From Mycobacteroides sp. LB1 (GTDB lineage Bacteria > Actinomycetota > Actinomycetes > Mycobacteriales > Mycobacteriaceae), in NCBI RefSeq assembly GCF_013449725.1, contig NZ_JACCFF010000001.1:868001-932000 (forward strand): 64,000 bases of DNA, written 5' to 3'. Under the pieces are notes generated by a model, which saw nothing but the letters and a program-made list of their open reading frames with translations, was not told where the DNA came from and searched no databases. Within the stretch, counting starts at the first letter, position 1, and every line of letters begins with the position of its first letter. Shown here in pieces: positions 27,708 to 43,500 of the stretch. The position numbers were made by a program, and so were the translations under genes.

Positions 27708-30700
27708 TCACGGCTTTAGTAGGTGCCAAAGTCGTTGCCCATACATGCCGGCGGATTCGTTGGTCAGCATCTCATCGTGTGTGCAGTCAATCGATTCGAC
27801 GATCACCGTGCGGGAGGCATGCGGCGCCCAGGATTGCGACAGGAATAACCTGCGATCGGCCCGACTCCGCTCTGCCGAGAATATGGTCACGTCACCCTCA
27901 AACACACCTGGCCGGTGAATTCGGTATCGCGCTATGTTCTTATCGGCATTTTCAACGAGCAAGTCGAATACTTGTTTGGATTGAGCAAAATCGGATAGTC
28001 CTGATTCCCGAAGTAGCTCTGCTATCTGCTCGTTATTCTGCGACTCATACTTGTCGGACACCTCCGATATAACGGCGTCATCGATCACGGGTTGCGCATC
28101 GAGAAGGACGAGGCGTGAGATTACGCGTCCGCGCCGCTGAAGCTCGATGGCGACTTCGTGAGCGACCACCCCTCCGAAAGACCAGCCAAGAAGGTTGTAG
28201 GGCCCCGCAGGAAACGCCTCTTCAATCCTGTCTGCGTAGACCATCGCCATCTCGTGGATTGACGAAAGTTGTTCGGGTACTTGTTGAATTCCGATGATCG
28301 GGCAGTCCAGATAATTACCAAAAACGTGATATGGCCAGCTCATACCTCCCGCAGGATGAATGCAGAACAGCGGAACACCGGATCCTTCGTGCAAGGTCTG
28401 AACGGGAACTATTACCGGCACATGGCCGGCGGCCACTCTCAGCCGCTGACTCAAGCTTCTGACGGTGGGCGCCTCGAATACGACGGGCACCGGAAGATCA
28501 GTATCGAGCGCGGTGTTGATCGCGGCGACCAGGCGCATCGCTGAAATGCTGTCGCCACCAAGGTAGAAGAAGGAATCCTCGACCCCAACACGTTCGACAC
28601 CAAGAACGCGGGCGTAGATACCCGCCAGGATCTCCTCCGTGGGGCCTTTCGGCGCGCGGTACTGACCGGTGATGTATTCGGGTGCCGGTAGGGCGCGAAT
28701 GTCGAGCTTGCCGTTGACCGTCAACGGCAATGCCTCGAGGCCTACCACCGCAGCCGGGACCATATACGCCGGCAACCGTGCACCCAGTTGGGCGCGAACC
28801 TCTGCCGGATCCGCCGACCCGGTGACATAACCCACCAACCGCTTGCCCGCGGGTAGGTCTTCGCGGGCGATCACAACCGCCTGCTCCACCCCGTCCAATT
28901 CTGCTAGCGCAGACTGGATTTCGCCGAGTTCGATGCGGTATCCACGGATCTTGACCTGTTCATCGGCGCGGCCCATGTATTGCAGCTGCCCATCGGCGCG
29001 CCAGCGCACCACGTCTCCGGTGCGATACATCCGCGAGTCGGATTCCCCAAACGGGCACGCCACAAATCGCGATGCGGTCAACCCGGACCGATGCACGTAC
29101 CCGGGCCCCACGCCGCGGCCCGCCACATACAACTCGCCGACAACGCCGGCCGGTACCGGCCGCAACCACCCATCCAGCACAAACAACGCCGTACCCGGCA
29201 CCGGTGACCCGATGGGCACCACACCCGCCCCCGCGGCCAATCCCGCACTCACCGAGGCACATATCGTGGTCTCAGTGGGGCCGTAGGCATTGATCATCAC
29301 CCGCCCCGGCGCCCATCGGTCTACCAAATCCGACGGGCAAGACTCCGCGCCGATCACCAACGCCACCGACTCCAGCCCCTCCGAAGAGAGCGCGCCCGCC
29401 GCCGACGGGGTCTGACAAAGTACGCCGACCTTTTCGGCTATCAGTAAGGCGTGGAAGTCTTCCGGCGAATGCACCACCGAGTCGGGCACCACCACCAGCC
29501 GCCCACCTCGCAGCAACGCACCCCAGATCTCCCACACCGAAAAGTCAAAGGAATACGAATGACTCTGCGACCAGACCCCCTCGTCCGGCAGACCAGCATC
29601 CAGCGACTCCAATAGCTGAGTCAGGTTATGATGAGTTATCGCAACACCTTTGGGGACTCCTGTAGTGCCTGAGGTATAGATCAAGTACGCAACATCATCC
29701 GGATCCGGCCACGGCAGCGGCGTGCCGGGTTGGATGTATACGGCGAGATCGTCGATATCGATAATCACCTTGTCCTGACCGTCCAGGTCATGACGGTCCA
29801 GCCGAGACCGGAGATCCAGCGAGGTGATCACCGCCACCGGCGCGGCATCGGCAAGCATGAACCCAATCCGCTCCGCCGGCAACGCCTCGTCGATGGGCAG
29901 ATACGCCGCTCCGGTTTTCAGTACCGCCAACATCGCCGCGATCGCCTTAGCCGATCGCGACAGCAAAAGCGCCACAGTCTGCCCCGGGCCGACACCACGA
30001 TCAATGAGCAAGTGTGCCAAACGATTCGACGCCCCATCGAGCTCACGGTAGGTCACCGATCGGCCCTCGAACCTCACCGCCACCGCATCCGGGATTCGGG
30101 CCACGTGCTGAGCGAATAGTCCCGGAACAGACATATGCGCACTCCCCGGCCGGGTCAACACCGCCCGGTTCCCAACCTCATCCAGACGAGCATGTTCAGC
30201 GTCATCGAGCAGATCCAGTGACGACAGCTGGCGTCCCGGGTCTGTGGTCATCACCTCTAGCGCTCGCTGCAGACGATCGATCACCGATTCGATGCTGTCC
30301 GAGTCGAGGACATCGGTGTCGTACTCGACTCGGAGTCTCAGCTCGCGCCCGGGCTGTGCTTGCACCGTCAATGGGTAATGGGTGGATTCCCGACTGATGA
30401 CATCGGTGATGGCGAACTCCTGGTCGGCCAGCGCCACCCCGGTATCGGTCGGATAGTTCTCAAAGGCGAAGAGTGTGTCGAAGAGTTGATCGTGGCCGGT
30501 GACGCGATGGATCTCGTTGAGTATGAGGTGCTGGTGCTCCAATGTGCGGTTGTATGCACCCTGGAGCTGGGCCAGTAGGTCGCCGGTGGTTGTTGTCGCG
30601 GTGATATTGGCACGCACCGGCACCGTGTTGATCAACAGTCCGACCATCGATTCCGCGCCCGGCACCTCGGCCGGCCTACCGGAGACCGTGGTACCGAAGG

Positions 30701-31501
30701 CGATATCGCTCTGCCCGGTCAGCGAGGTCAGCACGAGCGCCCAGGCTGCCTGCAACACCGTGTTGACGGTCGTTCGAGACGAACGTGCCAGCGCGCCGAC
30801 GGACTGGATGGTCTCGGCGGGTATCTCGAAAGATCGAACGCCCCGCGCGCCCCTTCCCAATCTGCGCTGCGGGTTCACCAGGGTGGGGGTGTCAAAGTCC
30901 GCGAACACCTCACCCCAGGCCGCCCGTGCGGCATCGACATCACGTGCGGCCAGCCAGGACACAAAGCTGCGGTAGGGCGCCGCCACGGGTAACCGCTGTC
31001 CGTAATAGCCGGCGAATATCTCACCCAGCAGGATCGGCATCGACCAACCATCGAGGACGATGTGATGGTTGGTGAGCACGAGCCGATGCCGGTCGGCTGC
31101 GATACGAATCAACGCGACCCTGAACGCCGGTTGGTCGGCCAGATCGCACACCGCGGCGCGCTCTGCCGCGCACACCTGTTGAACCTGCCCATCGATATCG
31201 AGGCCGATATCGCCGACGAGATCAACCAAGCGCCAAGCCATTACAGGATCCGCCGGGATGATCTGCACCGGCTCGTCGAACTGGTCACAGAATCGGGCCA
31301 CCAGATTGGGGTGGCGGGCGGTGACTGCCTGTATCGCGGTGCGCAGGCGACGCTGGTCGAGCGGACCGCTCAGCCCGATGTCCATCTGCACCGCGTACAG
31401 ATCGCCGCTGCCCCGCACGGCGTTGGCGTGGAAGAGCAGCCCCTGCTGCAGGGGTGTCAACGGCAAAACGTCAGCGATTCGGTACCGCCGCGCGAGATCG
31501 T
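27708..31501 (-). other. NRPS module 8: C - A - T - TE (release)
   Basis: D-donor C domain ([16 protein letters not shown]). The A pocket reads DFWCVGAICK, one position away from module 1, suggesting the same or a similar amino acid at both ends. T is LGGDSISA. The type I thioesterase ([33 protein letters not shown]) releases the chain by hydrolysis or cyclisation; which one is not visible. Confidence 0.85.
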
Positions 31502-34500
31502 CGATCTGGTGCTGTCCGAGGCGGGCCGGTGCGATATCCGATGGCGTCAACCCGCCCCCGCCCGAGCGCACAAGCGTGCAGATACCGGCCAGCGCCTCGA
31601 ACCACAACCGGCTCAGCCGCCGTACCTGACCTTCGTCGAGAACCGAAGGTGCCCATGTCCAGTCGACGTGTAGGTGCGGGCCGTCCTTGGTATCGATGGT
31701 GACCGCATTGATATCAAGAGAGTGCATCAGTGGCATCGGTATCGCCATGGCCGCATCGACGAACGATGCTCCGTCCCGGCATATCCGCCAGCCCTCGCCG
31801 GCCAAGTCGGTTCCCGATGTGCCCTGACGGCCAAAGTAGTTGAATCCGATCGTCGGGTCCGCTCCCTCCAGGTCGACGTCGGCGTTCAGATAGCGCAGCG
31901 CCCCGTAGGTCAGACCATCGGGGTGCGCGCGAAGCTGCTCCTTCGCGTCCTTGATCACCGCCCCGAGTGCTGCCTCACCCGCACCGACCTGCGTCCAATC
32001 CAACCTGGAAACCAACAGCGACACTGGATATTTGGTGGTGAACCACCCCACGGTACGCGACAGATCAACAGCCTCACCCAGTTCTTCAGCGCGCCCATGC
32101 CCCTCGATATCGATGCCGATCGCGGCACCGTTGTTGCCAGAAAATTCCGCCACCGCCAAAGCCAAAGCAATCAACAGAATCTCTTGTATCCGAGCATGAA
32201 ACGCTATGGGCACCTCAGCCAGAAGCGCCGGGATCGTCTCGAGATCATCGAATGTGACCGACAAGCGACCGGCGTTGGCATAGGTATCGATAGCGGGTTG
32301 CCCCGCAGGGAATACCGCCGGCGTGGCCGCGACCCGTTGCCAAACCTTATTCTGGGCCACAACTTCCGGCGTACGTGCGTGCTCGCCGAGAAGCTCGGCC
32401 CAGCGCGCGAATGACATTCCACCCGCGGGCAACACCACCGGGCGCCCATCACGAAGCTGGGACCACGCGATGTTCAAGTCCTCCACCAGAATCAGCCAGG
32501 ACACCGCATCGACGGCCAGATGGTGGATGATCACCACCAGCTCACCGGTGGCCTCGCTCCACAGCGCACTGAGCATCACACCGCGCTGCGGGTTCAACCG
32601 CGACCGCGCCTGTACCACCGCCTCTTCGGTCAACTCATCGACCGACTGTAGACAGTCGTGAGCATCCACCGAACCCACCTCGGGCACCGAGAGCGACGAG
32701 GCGGGTTCGTCACGGCCAACACGGAGCCGCAACATGGCATGACGATTCAACAAGGCCTGCAACACGATCGCCACGTCGGCAGCGCCAACCCCGGCCGGGG
32801 CCTGCACGACCATCGTCTGATTAAACTGATCCACCGGGCCGTTCACGCCCTGTAACCAATGCATGATCGGAGTCGCGTTCAGCTTCCCGACGCCCTCATC
32901 GATCGGCCTATCCGAACCGTCCGCGATCGCGACGACTCGAGCGAGCCGAGCGACGGTCTGTTCGACGAAGATGTCCCGCGGCCGACATGTCAAGCCGGCG
33001 GCGCGTGCTCGCGCGACCACCTGCATCGACAAGATGCTGTCCCCGCCGAGCTCGAAGAACGACTCGTCCGTGCTGACCTGTCCAAGCCCGAGGACCTGGG
33101 CGTAGATGCCGGCCAGGAGCTCCTCGACGGGGCTTTCCGGGGCGCGGTACTCGCCGACGCGGTACTCGGGAGCGGGCAGAGCTCGTTTGTCGAGCTTGCC
33201 GTTGGGAGTGAGTGGCAGGGCATCGAGCGCCACCACTGCGGCGGGAATCATGTAAATCGGCAGCCTCTCAGACAGGGCGGCGCGCGCCTCGTCCGAGCGC
33301 GCCGTTCCCGTGATGTAGCCGACAAGCCGTTTGTCACCTGGGCGGTCCTCGCGGGCGATCACCACCGCCGCCTCTACTCCGTCCAGATTCGCCAGGGCAG
33401 ACTGGATTTCGCCGAGCTCGATGCGGTACCCGCGGATTTTGACCTGTTCGTCGGTGCGGCCCAGATAGTCCAGTTGCCCGTCCACGCGCCAGCGCACCAG
33501 ATCCCCGGTGCGATACATGCGCATCCCGGCTCCGCCGAACGGGCACGCCACGAATCGCGAGGCCGTCAACCCGGCACGACGCCAATACCCGACTCCCACA
33601 CCCGCCCCTGCCACATACAGCTCGCCGACCACTCCGGCCGGCGCCGGGCACAACGATCTGTCCAGCACGAACAACGCCGCACCTGGTACCGGCGACCCGA
33701 TCGGCGCGCCATGGGCTCCCGCCGACTCCGCTTGCAGGGACGCGCTGACAGCCGCATAAATGGTGGCCTCTGTGGGCCCGTAGGCGTTGACCATCACCCG
33801 TCCCGGACCCCAGCGGTCCATAAGCTCCGCGGGACACGCCTCACCGGCGACTACCAAGGCCACCGACTCCAAGCCCTCGGTGGTGAGCATTCCCGCTGCG
33901 GAAGGGGTTTGACTCAAGACGCTGACCCGTTCAGCCACAAGTAGGGCGTGGAACTCCTCGGCCGAGCGTGCCACCTCCTCGGGCACCACCACCAGCCGCC
34001 CACCGTGCAACAGCGCGCCGAAGATCTCCGCCACCGACACGTCGAACGCCAACGAGTGCCACTGCGACCACACCCCAGTGTGGGGCAGCCGCACACTGGT
34101 CGATGCCAACAGCTGGGTCACATTCTGGTGGGTGACCGCAACGCCTTTGGGCACACCGGTGGTGCCCGAGGTGTAGATCAAATACGCGATGTCATCCGGC
34201 GCCGGTGCGGGTAGATCGGTGCAGGGCTGCATGCCCACGGCGGGATCGTCGACGTTCATGACCGCCACGCCATGGCCGTCGAGCCGGTCCGCCAGATCAG
34301 CATTGCTGAGCACCGCTACCGGCCCCGCATCCTCGAGCATGAATGCGATGCGGGAAGTTGGCAGCGCCGGGTCGATCGGCAAATACGACGCCCCTGTCTT
34401 CAGCACCGCGAGGATCGCCACGATGGCCTCGGCTGAACGCGGCAACATCAATGCCGCGCAACGTCCCGGGCCCGACCCGTGGCGAACAAGCCAGTGCGCC

Positions 34501-37500
34501 AATCGGTTCGATGCCTCGTCGAGCTGACGGTAGGTCATGGACCGGCCCTGGTGGGTCACGGCCACCGAAGACGGGGTGCGGGTCGCCTGTTCGGCAAAGA
34601 GCGCCGAGATCGACACCGAGATCGAGGGTTCGGCCAACACGGCCCGATTCCCGATCTCATCCAGCCGGGCGTGTTCAGATTCGTCGAGCAGATCCACCGA
34701 GGACAACACCCGCGTGGGATCTACTGTCAGGGCCATCAGTACCCGCTGCAGACGATCGGTGAGCAGCTGGATTCCAGCAGGGTCGAAGACGTCGGTGCGA
34801 TATTCCACCCTGCCGCCGATTCCGGCGGGATCGCCATTCTCACTCCACCGTTCGGATAGCGAGAATGTCAGATCCATCCGAGCCGACTGGGTGTCCGTCG
34901 GTAGCGGGGTGACCTGAACGTCTCCCAGAGAGAGCCCAGCAGCCGGATCGGCGGAGTTCCCCGGGAGATTCTGCCAGGCCAACATCACCTGAACCAGCGG
35001 ATGATGACCGAGCGATCGGGTTGGGTTGAGCCGCTCCACCAGCAATTCGAAAGGCACATCTTGGTTCTCGAAGGCAGCCAGACTGCGCTGGCGCACCTGG
35101 GCAAGCAGCTCGATGAAGGTCGGGTCCCCGGCCATATCGACGCGGAGCACCAAGGTGTTGACGAAGAATCCGACCAGTTCGTCGAGCACGGGATCACGCC
35201 GCCCGGCGATCGGAAAACCCACCGCGACATCGTCACCGGCGCTGATCTTCGAAAGCAGCACTGCCAGAGCGGTCTGTATCACCATGAAGTTGGTCGCATT
35301 GTGGTCGCGAGCCACGCGAGCGACCCGTTGCTGCAGCTCGGCCGGCCAGCTGATCTCCACCGTGGCACCGCGCTGATCAGCCACGAGCGGGTAGGGCCGG
35401 TCGGTAGGCAGCTGCAACCGGTCGGGCATACCCGCCAGGGCCTCTTCCCAATAGGCAAGCTGCGCGGCCATCCGGCTGCCGCGGTCGTCGATCTCACCGA
35501 ACTGAGCACGCTGCCACAAGGTGTAATCGACATACTGCACCGCCAGTGGCTCCCAGTCCGGGGCCTGTCCTACACACCGACCTGCGTACGCCACCCCGAC
35601 ATCGCGCACCAGCGGGGTGAACGACCAACCATCGGCCGCGATGTGGTGCACCACCGCCGCCAGCACATGTTCGTCCTCGGCGATACGGAAAAGCCGGGCC
35701 CGCAACGGAATCTCGGACTCCAGAGCAAACGCGTGGGAGGCCACCTTGCCGACCGCTTCACTCAGCCTGCTGGCAGACCACCCAGTGGCATCAACGGCCT
35801 CCCAACCGAAATCGGCGCGATCGACCGGGATCACCACCTGTTGTGGAGTTCCGCCTGGCGCGGCGAACAAGGTACGCAGGCTCTCATGGCGGGCCACCAC
35901 ATCGGCGAGCGCAGTGCCCAACGCCTCCGAATCAAGAGGTCCATTCAGGCGCATCGCGGCCGCGATGTTGTAAACCGGTGAGGGCCCCTGCAACTGGTCG
36001 ACAAGCCACAACCGATTCTGGGAGAACGACAACGGCACCACCGCGGGCCGCGGGCCGGCCACCAACGGTTCCAGACCGCCCGCGCCATCACCGATCCGCG
36101 GCGCCAACTGGGCAACTGTGGGCGCCTCGAAAATCGTGCGGACCGGAAGATCGTCATCGAGGGCGGTGTTGATCGCCGCGATCAGGCGCATCGCCGAAAT
36201 ACTGTCGCCGCCAAGGTCGAAGAACGACTCGTCGACTCCAACACGCTGAACACCGAGTACGTGAGCGTAGATACCGGTAAGGATCTCCTCCGTCGGGCTG
36301 GTAGGGCCACGGTAGGCACCGGCGGTGTATTCGGGTGCCGGTAAGGCCCGCTTGTCGAGCTTGCCATTGGGTGTGAGCGGCAGTGCCTCCAGCACCACCA
36401 CCGCCGCCGGCACCATATAGGCGGGCAGCCGCTCGGCCAGCAAGGCACGTACCGCGACCGGATCGGCCGACCCTGTCAGATAACCGACCAACCGTTTCTC
36501 GCCGGGACGATCCTCCCGGACGATCACCTCCGCCGCCTCCACCCCATCCAACTCGGCTAGAGCGGATTGGATTTCACCCAGCTCGATGCGATACCCGCGG
36601 ATCTTGACCTGCTCGTCGGCGCGGCCCACGTAGTGCAGCTGCCCATCGGTATCCCAGCGCACCAGATCTCCGGTGCGATACATCCGTTGTCCTGGCGCTC
36701 CCGCGCCGACGAACGGGCAGCCCACAAACCGCGACGCGGTAAGCGGGGCCCGACTCACGTATCCGACCCCGACACCGCGACCCGCCACATACAACTCGCC
36801 GATCACTCCGACCGACACCGGCCGCAACCAGCCGTCGAGCACGAACAACGACGCTCCAGGTACCGGGGAGCCGATCGGAGGAGTACCCGAGCCCGAATTC
36901 AAGGGCGCACTGATCGACGCAAATATCGTTGTCTCGGTGGGTCCGTAGCCGTTGACCATCGTCCGGCCGGCGGCCCACCGATCCACCAGCTCGGACGGAA
37001 CGGGTTCCGCACCGACCACCAGCGCCACCGACTCCAACCCTTCCGGAGATAGCATCCGCACCGCCGAAGGAGTCTGGCTGACCACCGTGACCTTCTCGGC
37101 GACCAACAAGGCGTGGAAGTCCTTCGGAGAACGGGCCACCGACTCGGGCACCACCACCAGCCGCCCGCCGTGCAGCAGCGCACCCCAGATCTCCCACACC
37201 GAAAAGTCGAAGGCGTAGGAATGGACCTGCGCCCACACCTGGTGCGGCGCCAATTCCACGCCGACGGAAGCCGCGTCGAACATTCGAGTCACATTGTCGT
37301 GCGTGACTGCCATCCCCTTGGGGACACCCGTCGTGCCCGATGTGTAGATGATGTGCGCAAGATCGTCGGGCACCGGCTCCGTTGGCGCCATGCATGATTG
37401 GGTGCGTAAAGCGGGATCCTCGATATCGACGACCGATAGGGTGCACCCGACGAACCGGTCTACCAGCTCCGCCGTAGTGATCACGGCGATCGGTCCAGCA

Positions 37501-40500
37501 TCCTCCACCATGAACTCGACCCGGGCCGGCGGATGCCCAGGATCGATCGGCAGATACGCCGCCCCGGTCTTGAGCACGGCCAGGATCGCGACGATGGCCT
37601 CGGCCGAGCGGGGAAACAGCAGTGCGACACACTTTCCCGGACCGGCGCCGTGGCCCATCAGTAAGTGCGCCAACCGGTTTGCTTCCTCATCCAGCTCGCG
37701 GTAGGTCATGGACCGGTCCTGAAAGGTGATCGCGACCGCGTCCGGGATGCGGGCCACTTGCTCTCCGAACAGGGTTGGGATCGATACTCCGGTCGCCGAC
37801 TTCGATAACACCGCTCGGTCGCCCCAACCGTCCAGCTGCGTGTGTTCGGCTTCGTCCAATACATCCATAGACGAGAATCGTCGTTCCGGGTCGGCGGTCA
37901 TGGCCACCAGCGCCCGCTGGAAGCGCTCGACCAAGGTTTCAATGTGGTCCGGATCGAATACCTCGGTGTCGTATTCGACGCGGAGGCCCAGCTGCGGGCC
38001 CGGCTGCGCTTGGAACGTCAGCGGATAGTGCGTGGATTCGCGGCTGCCGATATCGGTGATGGCCAGCTCGTGCTCGCCCGCCAGCGCGGCAGCGTCGATC
38101 GGATAGTTCTCGAAGGCGAACAGGGTGTCGAACAGCTTCTCCTGACCGGCAATACGGTGAATCTCGTTGAGCGCCAGGTGCTCATGCTCAAGTGTGTCGT
38201 TATGAGTGTTCTGCAACTGTGCCAACAGATCCGCAGTGGTGGTCGTCGCGGTGATATCGGCGCGCACCGGTACGGTGTTGATCATCAGACCAACCATCGA
38301 TTCGGCGCCCGGCACCTCGGGAGGCCTACCCGAGACCGTGGTCCCGAACACGACATCATGCTGACCGGTCATCCAGCACAAGAGCTGCGCGAAAGCGGCC
38401 TGCAACACGACGTTGACGGTCGTGTGATACGAACGCGCGAGCTCACCGACAGCTCGTGAGAGCTCGGCAGACAACTGAACCAATTCGGCTCTTCGCGCTC
38501 CGAGCTTGACCCGATCCTGGGGACCTACCAGCGTCGGACTGTCAAAGCCGGCCAGCACCTGACGCCACGCCGCGCGCGCGCCGTCGCGATCCCTGGCGTC
38601 GAGCCAGGTGACAAAGCTGCGATAGGGCGCAGGCGGGGATAACCGTTGCCCGTAGTACCCGGCGAATATCTCCCCCAACAGGATTGGCAGTGACCAGCCG
38701 TCGAGGACGATGTGATGGTTGGTTAGCACCAGCCGATGCCGATCGGCTGCGGTGCGGATCAACGCCACTCTGAAGGCCGACCGGTTACCCAGATCGCACA
38801 CCGCGGTGCGCTCGTCGGCGCACAACCGTTGAATCCTGTCATCGACATCGCCGTTGAGCTCGATGTATTCCCAGGGCACTGCGGGATCGGCGGGGATGAC
38901 CTGAACCGGCTCGTCGAACTGATCGCAGAATCGTGCTACGAGATGCGGATGCCGGGTGATCATCGTCTGCACCGCATCGTGCAGGCGTCCGGCGTCAAGG
39001 GGACCGGTCAGGGTGAAATCCAGCTGTCCCGCATACAGATCATCGCTCCCCGCCGCGGTGTTGGCATGGAAGAGCAGGCCCTGCTGTACCGGGGTCAGCG
39101 CCAGTATGTCGGCAATCCGGTATCGCCCCGCAAGCTCGTCGATCTGTCGCTGACTCAGACGGGCCGGTGCGATATCCGATGGGGTCAATCCGCCCCCACC
39201 GGAGCGCACATGGGCGCAGATTCCGGTCAGGGCCTCGAACCATAGCCCGCTCAGCCGACCGATCTGTGCGCGACCGAGAACAGATGGCGCCCACGTCCAA
39301 TTGGCGTGTAACCGCGGGCCTGTGTCGGTGTCGATGGTGACCGCGTTGAGTTCCACGGTGTGCAGCAGCGGCATGGATATCGCGGCCGCCGCAGTGGTGG
39401 CAGACCCGCCTTGCGGCCCGGGCCGCCACAGCTCCTCGGAGAGTTCTGCCGCACGGCCCTGGCGTCCGAGATAGTTGAACCCGATCGTCGGGTCCGTGCC
39501 CTCCAGGTCGACGTCGGTGTTCAGGTAGCGCAGCAATCCATAGGTAAGCGGTTCTGGGAGCGCGCGAAGCTGCTCTTTGGCGTCCTTGATCACCGTGCCC
39601 AGTGCGGCCTGCCCGGAGACGATGTGTTCCCAGTCGAGACCGGAAACTGCAAGCGATACCGGATATTTGGTGGTGAACCACCCGACGGTGCGCGACAGGT
39701 CGACACCCGCGGCGAGTTCCTCCTGCCGCCCGTGGCCCTCAACGTCGATGCCCACCGCCGTGCCGGTTTCCACAAATTCCGCTGTGGCCAGCGCGAAAGC
39801 GATCAAGAGGATCTCGTGTATCCCGGCATGGAACGCCGCGGGCACCTCACCGAGCAGCATGCTGGTGGTCTCGGCGTCCAATTCGGCGGCGTGGTGCCCG
39901 GCGGTGACAAAGGTGTCCGTGCCGGGACGCACCGCAGGCAGCGCGGCCGGAGTGCTCGCCACCGCATTCCAGATACCCACTTGGTCAACGATTTCCGAAC
40001 TGCTCGCCCGCTCGGTCAACAGCGAGGACCATTGAGCGAATGATGTGCCTGCGGCTGGCAATACCACCGGCTGGCCGGCGCGATGCCGCACCCACGCAAT
40101 GTTCAGGTCCTCCAACAAGATCCGCCAGGACACCGCGTCTACGGCTAGATGGTGGATGATGATCACCAGCTGGCCGGTGGAGGCAACCCATAGCGCACTG
40201 AGCATCGCACCGGCCTGCGGGTTCAACCGCGAACGTGCCTGTACTACAGCATCATCGGATAGCTCGTCCACCGACTGCAAGCAGCCGCGAGCATCCACCG
40301 ATCCCACCTCTGGCACCGTCAACGACCAGCCGTTCTCGCCAGGATCAACGCGCAGGCGCAACATGGCGTGCCGATTCAGCAAGGCCTGCAACACGATCAG
40401 CACATCGGCCGCACCGACCCCAGACGGAGCCTGCACCAGCATCGTCTGGTTGAACTCGTCGATCGGGCCCTCGGAGGCCCGCAGCCAGTGCATGATCGGG

Positions 40501-43500
40501 GTGGCCCACACCGCGCCGACACCCTCATCGATCGGACCTACCGGCCCCTCTGCCACTTCGACCACGCGAGCCAACCGGGCGACGTTCTGTTCGACGAAGA
40601 TGTCCCGCGGTCGACACGTCAGCCCGGCGGCGCGCGCTCGCGTCACCACCTGCATCGACGAAATGCTGTCCCCGCCAAGCTCGAAGAAGGACTCGTCGAC
40701 GCTGACCCGTTCAAGCCCGAGGACCTGGGCGTAGATACCGGCCAAGATTTCCTCGACCGCGTTGCCCGGTGCGCGATAGCGGTCCACGTCGTGATAGTTC
40801 GGCGCGGGAAGGGCACGGATATCGAGCTTGCTATTGGCTGTCAACGGTAACGCCTCCAACGCCACCACCGCCGCCGGCACCATGTAGGCGGGCAGCAGGT
40901 CGGCCAGCGCGGCACGCGCTTCGGCCGGATCCGCGGTGCCGGTGATGTAGCCGACAAGGCGTCTGTCGCCCGGACGGTCTTCGCGGGCGATGACCACCGC
41001 TGTCTCTACCCCATCCAGTTCGCTGAGAGCAGACTGGATTTCACCCAGCTCGATGCGATGCCCACGAACCTTGACCTGCTCATCGGCACGGCCCAGATAG
41101 TCCAACTGTCCATCGGCGCGCCAGCGCACCAGATCCCCGGTCCGATACATCCGCTGTCCTGGCGCTCCTGTGCCGACGAACGGACAGGCCACGAACCGCG
41201 ATGCGGTAAGACCACCGCGGCCGATATATCCGCAGCCCACTCCGGCGCCGGCCGCATACAGCTCACCGATCACCCCGACAGGCACCGACCGTAACGACCC
41301 GTCCAGCACAAACAATGCTGCGCTCCGGACCGGCGCACCGATCGGAACCACACCCGAGGACCCAGCTTTCAGCGGCGCACTAACCGTCACAGCTATCGTC
41401 GTCTCGCTGGGGCCGTAGGCATTGATCATCACCCGGCCCGGCGCCCACCGGTCCACCACCTCGGCCGGACATGCCTCACCGGCCACTATCAGCGATACCG
41501 ACTCCAATCCCTCACACGAGAGCACCGACACGGCAGACGGGGTCTGAGTCAGCACAGTGACCTTTTCGGCAACCAGTAAGGCGTGGAACTGTTCCGGGGA
41601 ATGTGTCAGCTCTTCGGGGACCACCACCAGTCGCCCACCACGTAACAGCGGGCAGAAGATCTCCCACGCCGAAATGTCGAACGCCAGCGAGTGACTCTGC
41701 GACCACACTTCCGCCGGCAGGAAGCCGAAATCCAGTGTCTCCATCAGCCGAGTCACGTTGCGGTGCGCAATGGCAACGCCTTTCGGTACGCCGGTGGTGC
41801 CCGATGTGTATATCAGGTAGGCGATATCATCGGGGTCCGGTACCGGTAGCGGACTGCTCAGCTCGGCACCCAGGGCGGGGTCGTGCACGTCGACGACCGC
41901 TGCCTTGTGGCCATAGATCCGGGCGGCCAGCTCGGCGGTGGTTACCGCGGCGACCGGAGCGGCATTCGTGAGCATGAACCCGATCCGATCATCCGGCAGC
42001 GCGGGGTCGATCGGCAGATACGCCGCACCGGTCTTTAGCACCGCGAACATCGCCACAATGGCCTCGGCCGAACGCGACAACAACAGCGCCACACACTGCC
42101 CCGACCCAACACCTCGACCAATCAGCACGTGTGCCAATCGATTCGATGCCTCATCGAGGTCGCGGTATGTCATGGACCGACCCCCAGAGGTCAGCGCCAC
42201 CGCATTCGGAATGCGGGCTACCTGCGTGGCGAACAACTCCGGAACCGATACGGGTGCACCCAGCAGCTCCGTCAACACTGCCCGGTTCCCGATCGCGTCC
42301 AGGTGCGTGTGCTCGGCATCGTCGAGCACGTCCACCGACGACAACCGCCGGGCCGGCTCGGCGGTCATGTCCAGCAACACCCGTTGCAACCGTCCCACCA
42401 ACGCCTCGATGGTTCGCGCGTCGAACACATCGGTACGGAACTCCACCGTCCCACCGATCCCGGCGGGATCACCGGCATCACTCCAGCGTTCGCCGAGCGA
42501 TATCACCAAATCCATTCGTGCGGTGTGAGTATCGACTGGTAGCGGCGTGACGAGAACATCCCCCAGGGACAGCCCGGCCGCGGGATCATCGTGTCCGGCG
42601 AAGTTCTGCCAGGCCAACGTCACCTGCACCAGTGGGTGATGCGTCAGTGACCGGGTCGGGTTGAGCCGCTCCACCAACACCTCGAACGGCACGTCCTGAT
42701 GCTCGAAAGCCGCCAGGCTCCGCCGCCGCACCTGCGTCAGTAGCTCGGTAAATGTCGGATCTCCCGCGACGTCAACCCGCAGCACCAAGGTGTTGACGAA
42801 GAACCCGACCAGTTCATCGAGCGTGGGATCGCGCCGGCCTGCGATCGGAAAACCCACCGCCACCTCGGGATTGGTTCCGATCTTCGACAACAGCACCGCC
42901 AGCGCGGCCTGCATCACCATGAAACTGGTCGCATTGTGCTCACGGGCCGCCCGAGCGACCTGCTGTTGCAACTCCGCCGACCAATCCACCTCGACCGTGG
43001 CACCACACTGATCCGCGACCAGCGGGTACGGCCGGTCGATGGGCAGCTGTAGACGCTCCGGTATTCCGGCCAGGGCATCCTGCCAGTAGGCCAGCTGGGC
43101 ACCGATCGGGCTGGCGGCGTCGTCGAGATCTCCGAACTGCGCGCGCTGCCACAAGGTGTAGTCGACATATTGGACCGCCAACGGCGCCCAGCCAGGAGGG
43201 CAACCGACGCACCGGCTTGCATAGGCCGCCCCTAGATCACGAACCAGCGGGGTGATCGACATCCCGTCCGCGGCGATGTGATGCACCACGGCCACCAGCA
43301 TGTGTTCGTCTTTGGCGATACGGAAAAGCTTCGCCCGCAGCGGTATCTCGTTTTCGAGATCGAAGGTATGGTGCGCCACAAGACCTATGGCCTCGCTGAG
43401 CCGGTCGGCCGCCCAGCCGCCGACATCGACAACACTCCAACCGAAGTCGACCAACTCAGCCGACACCACGACCTGCCGCGGTGTCCCCTCGGGTGCCGTG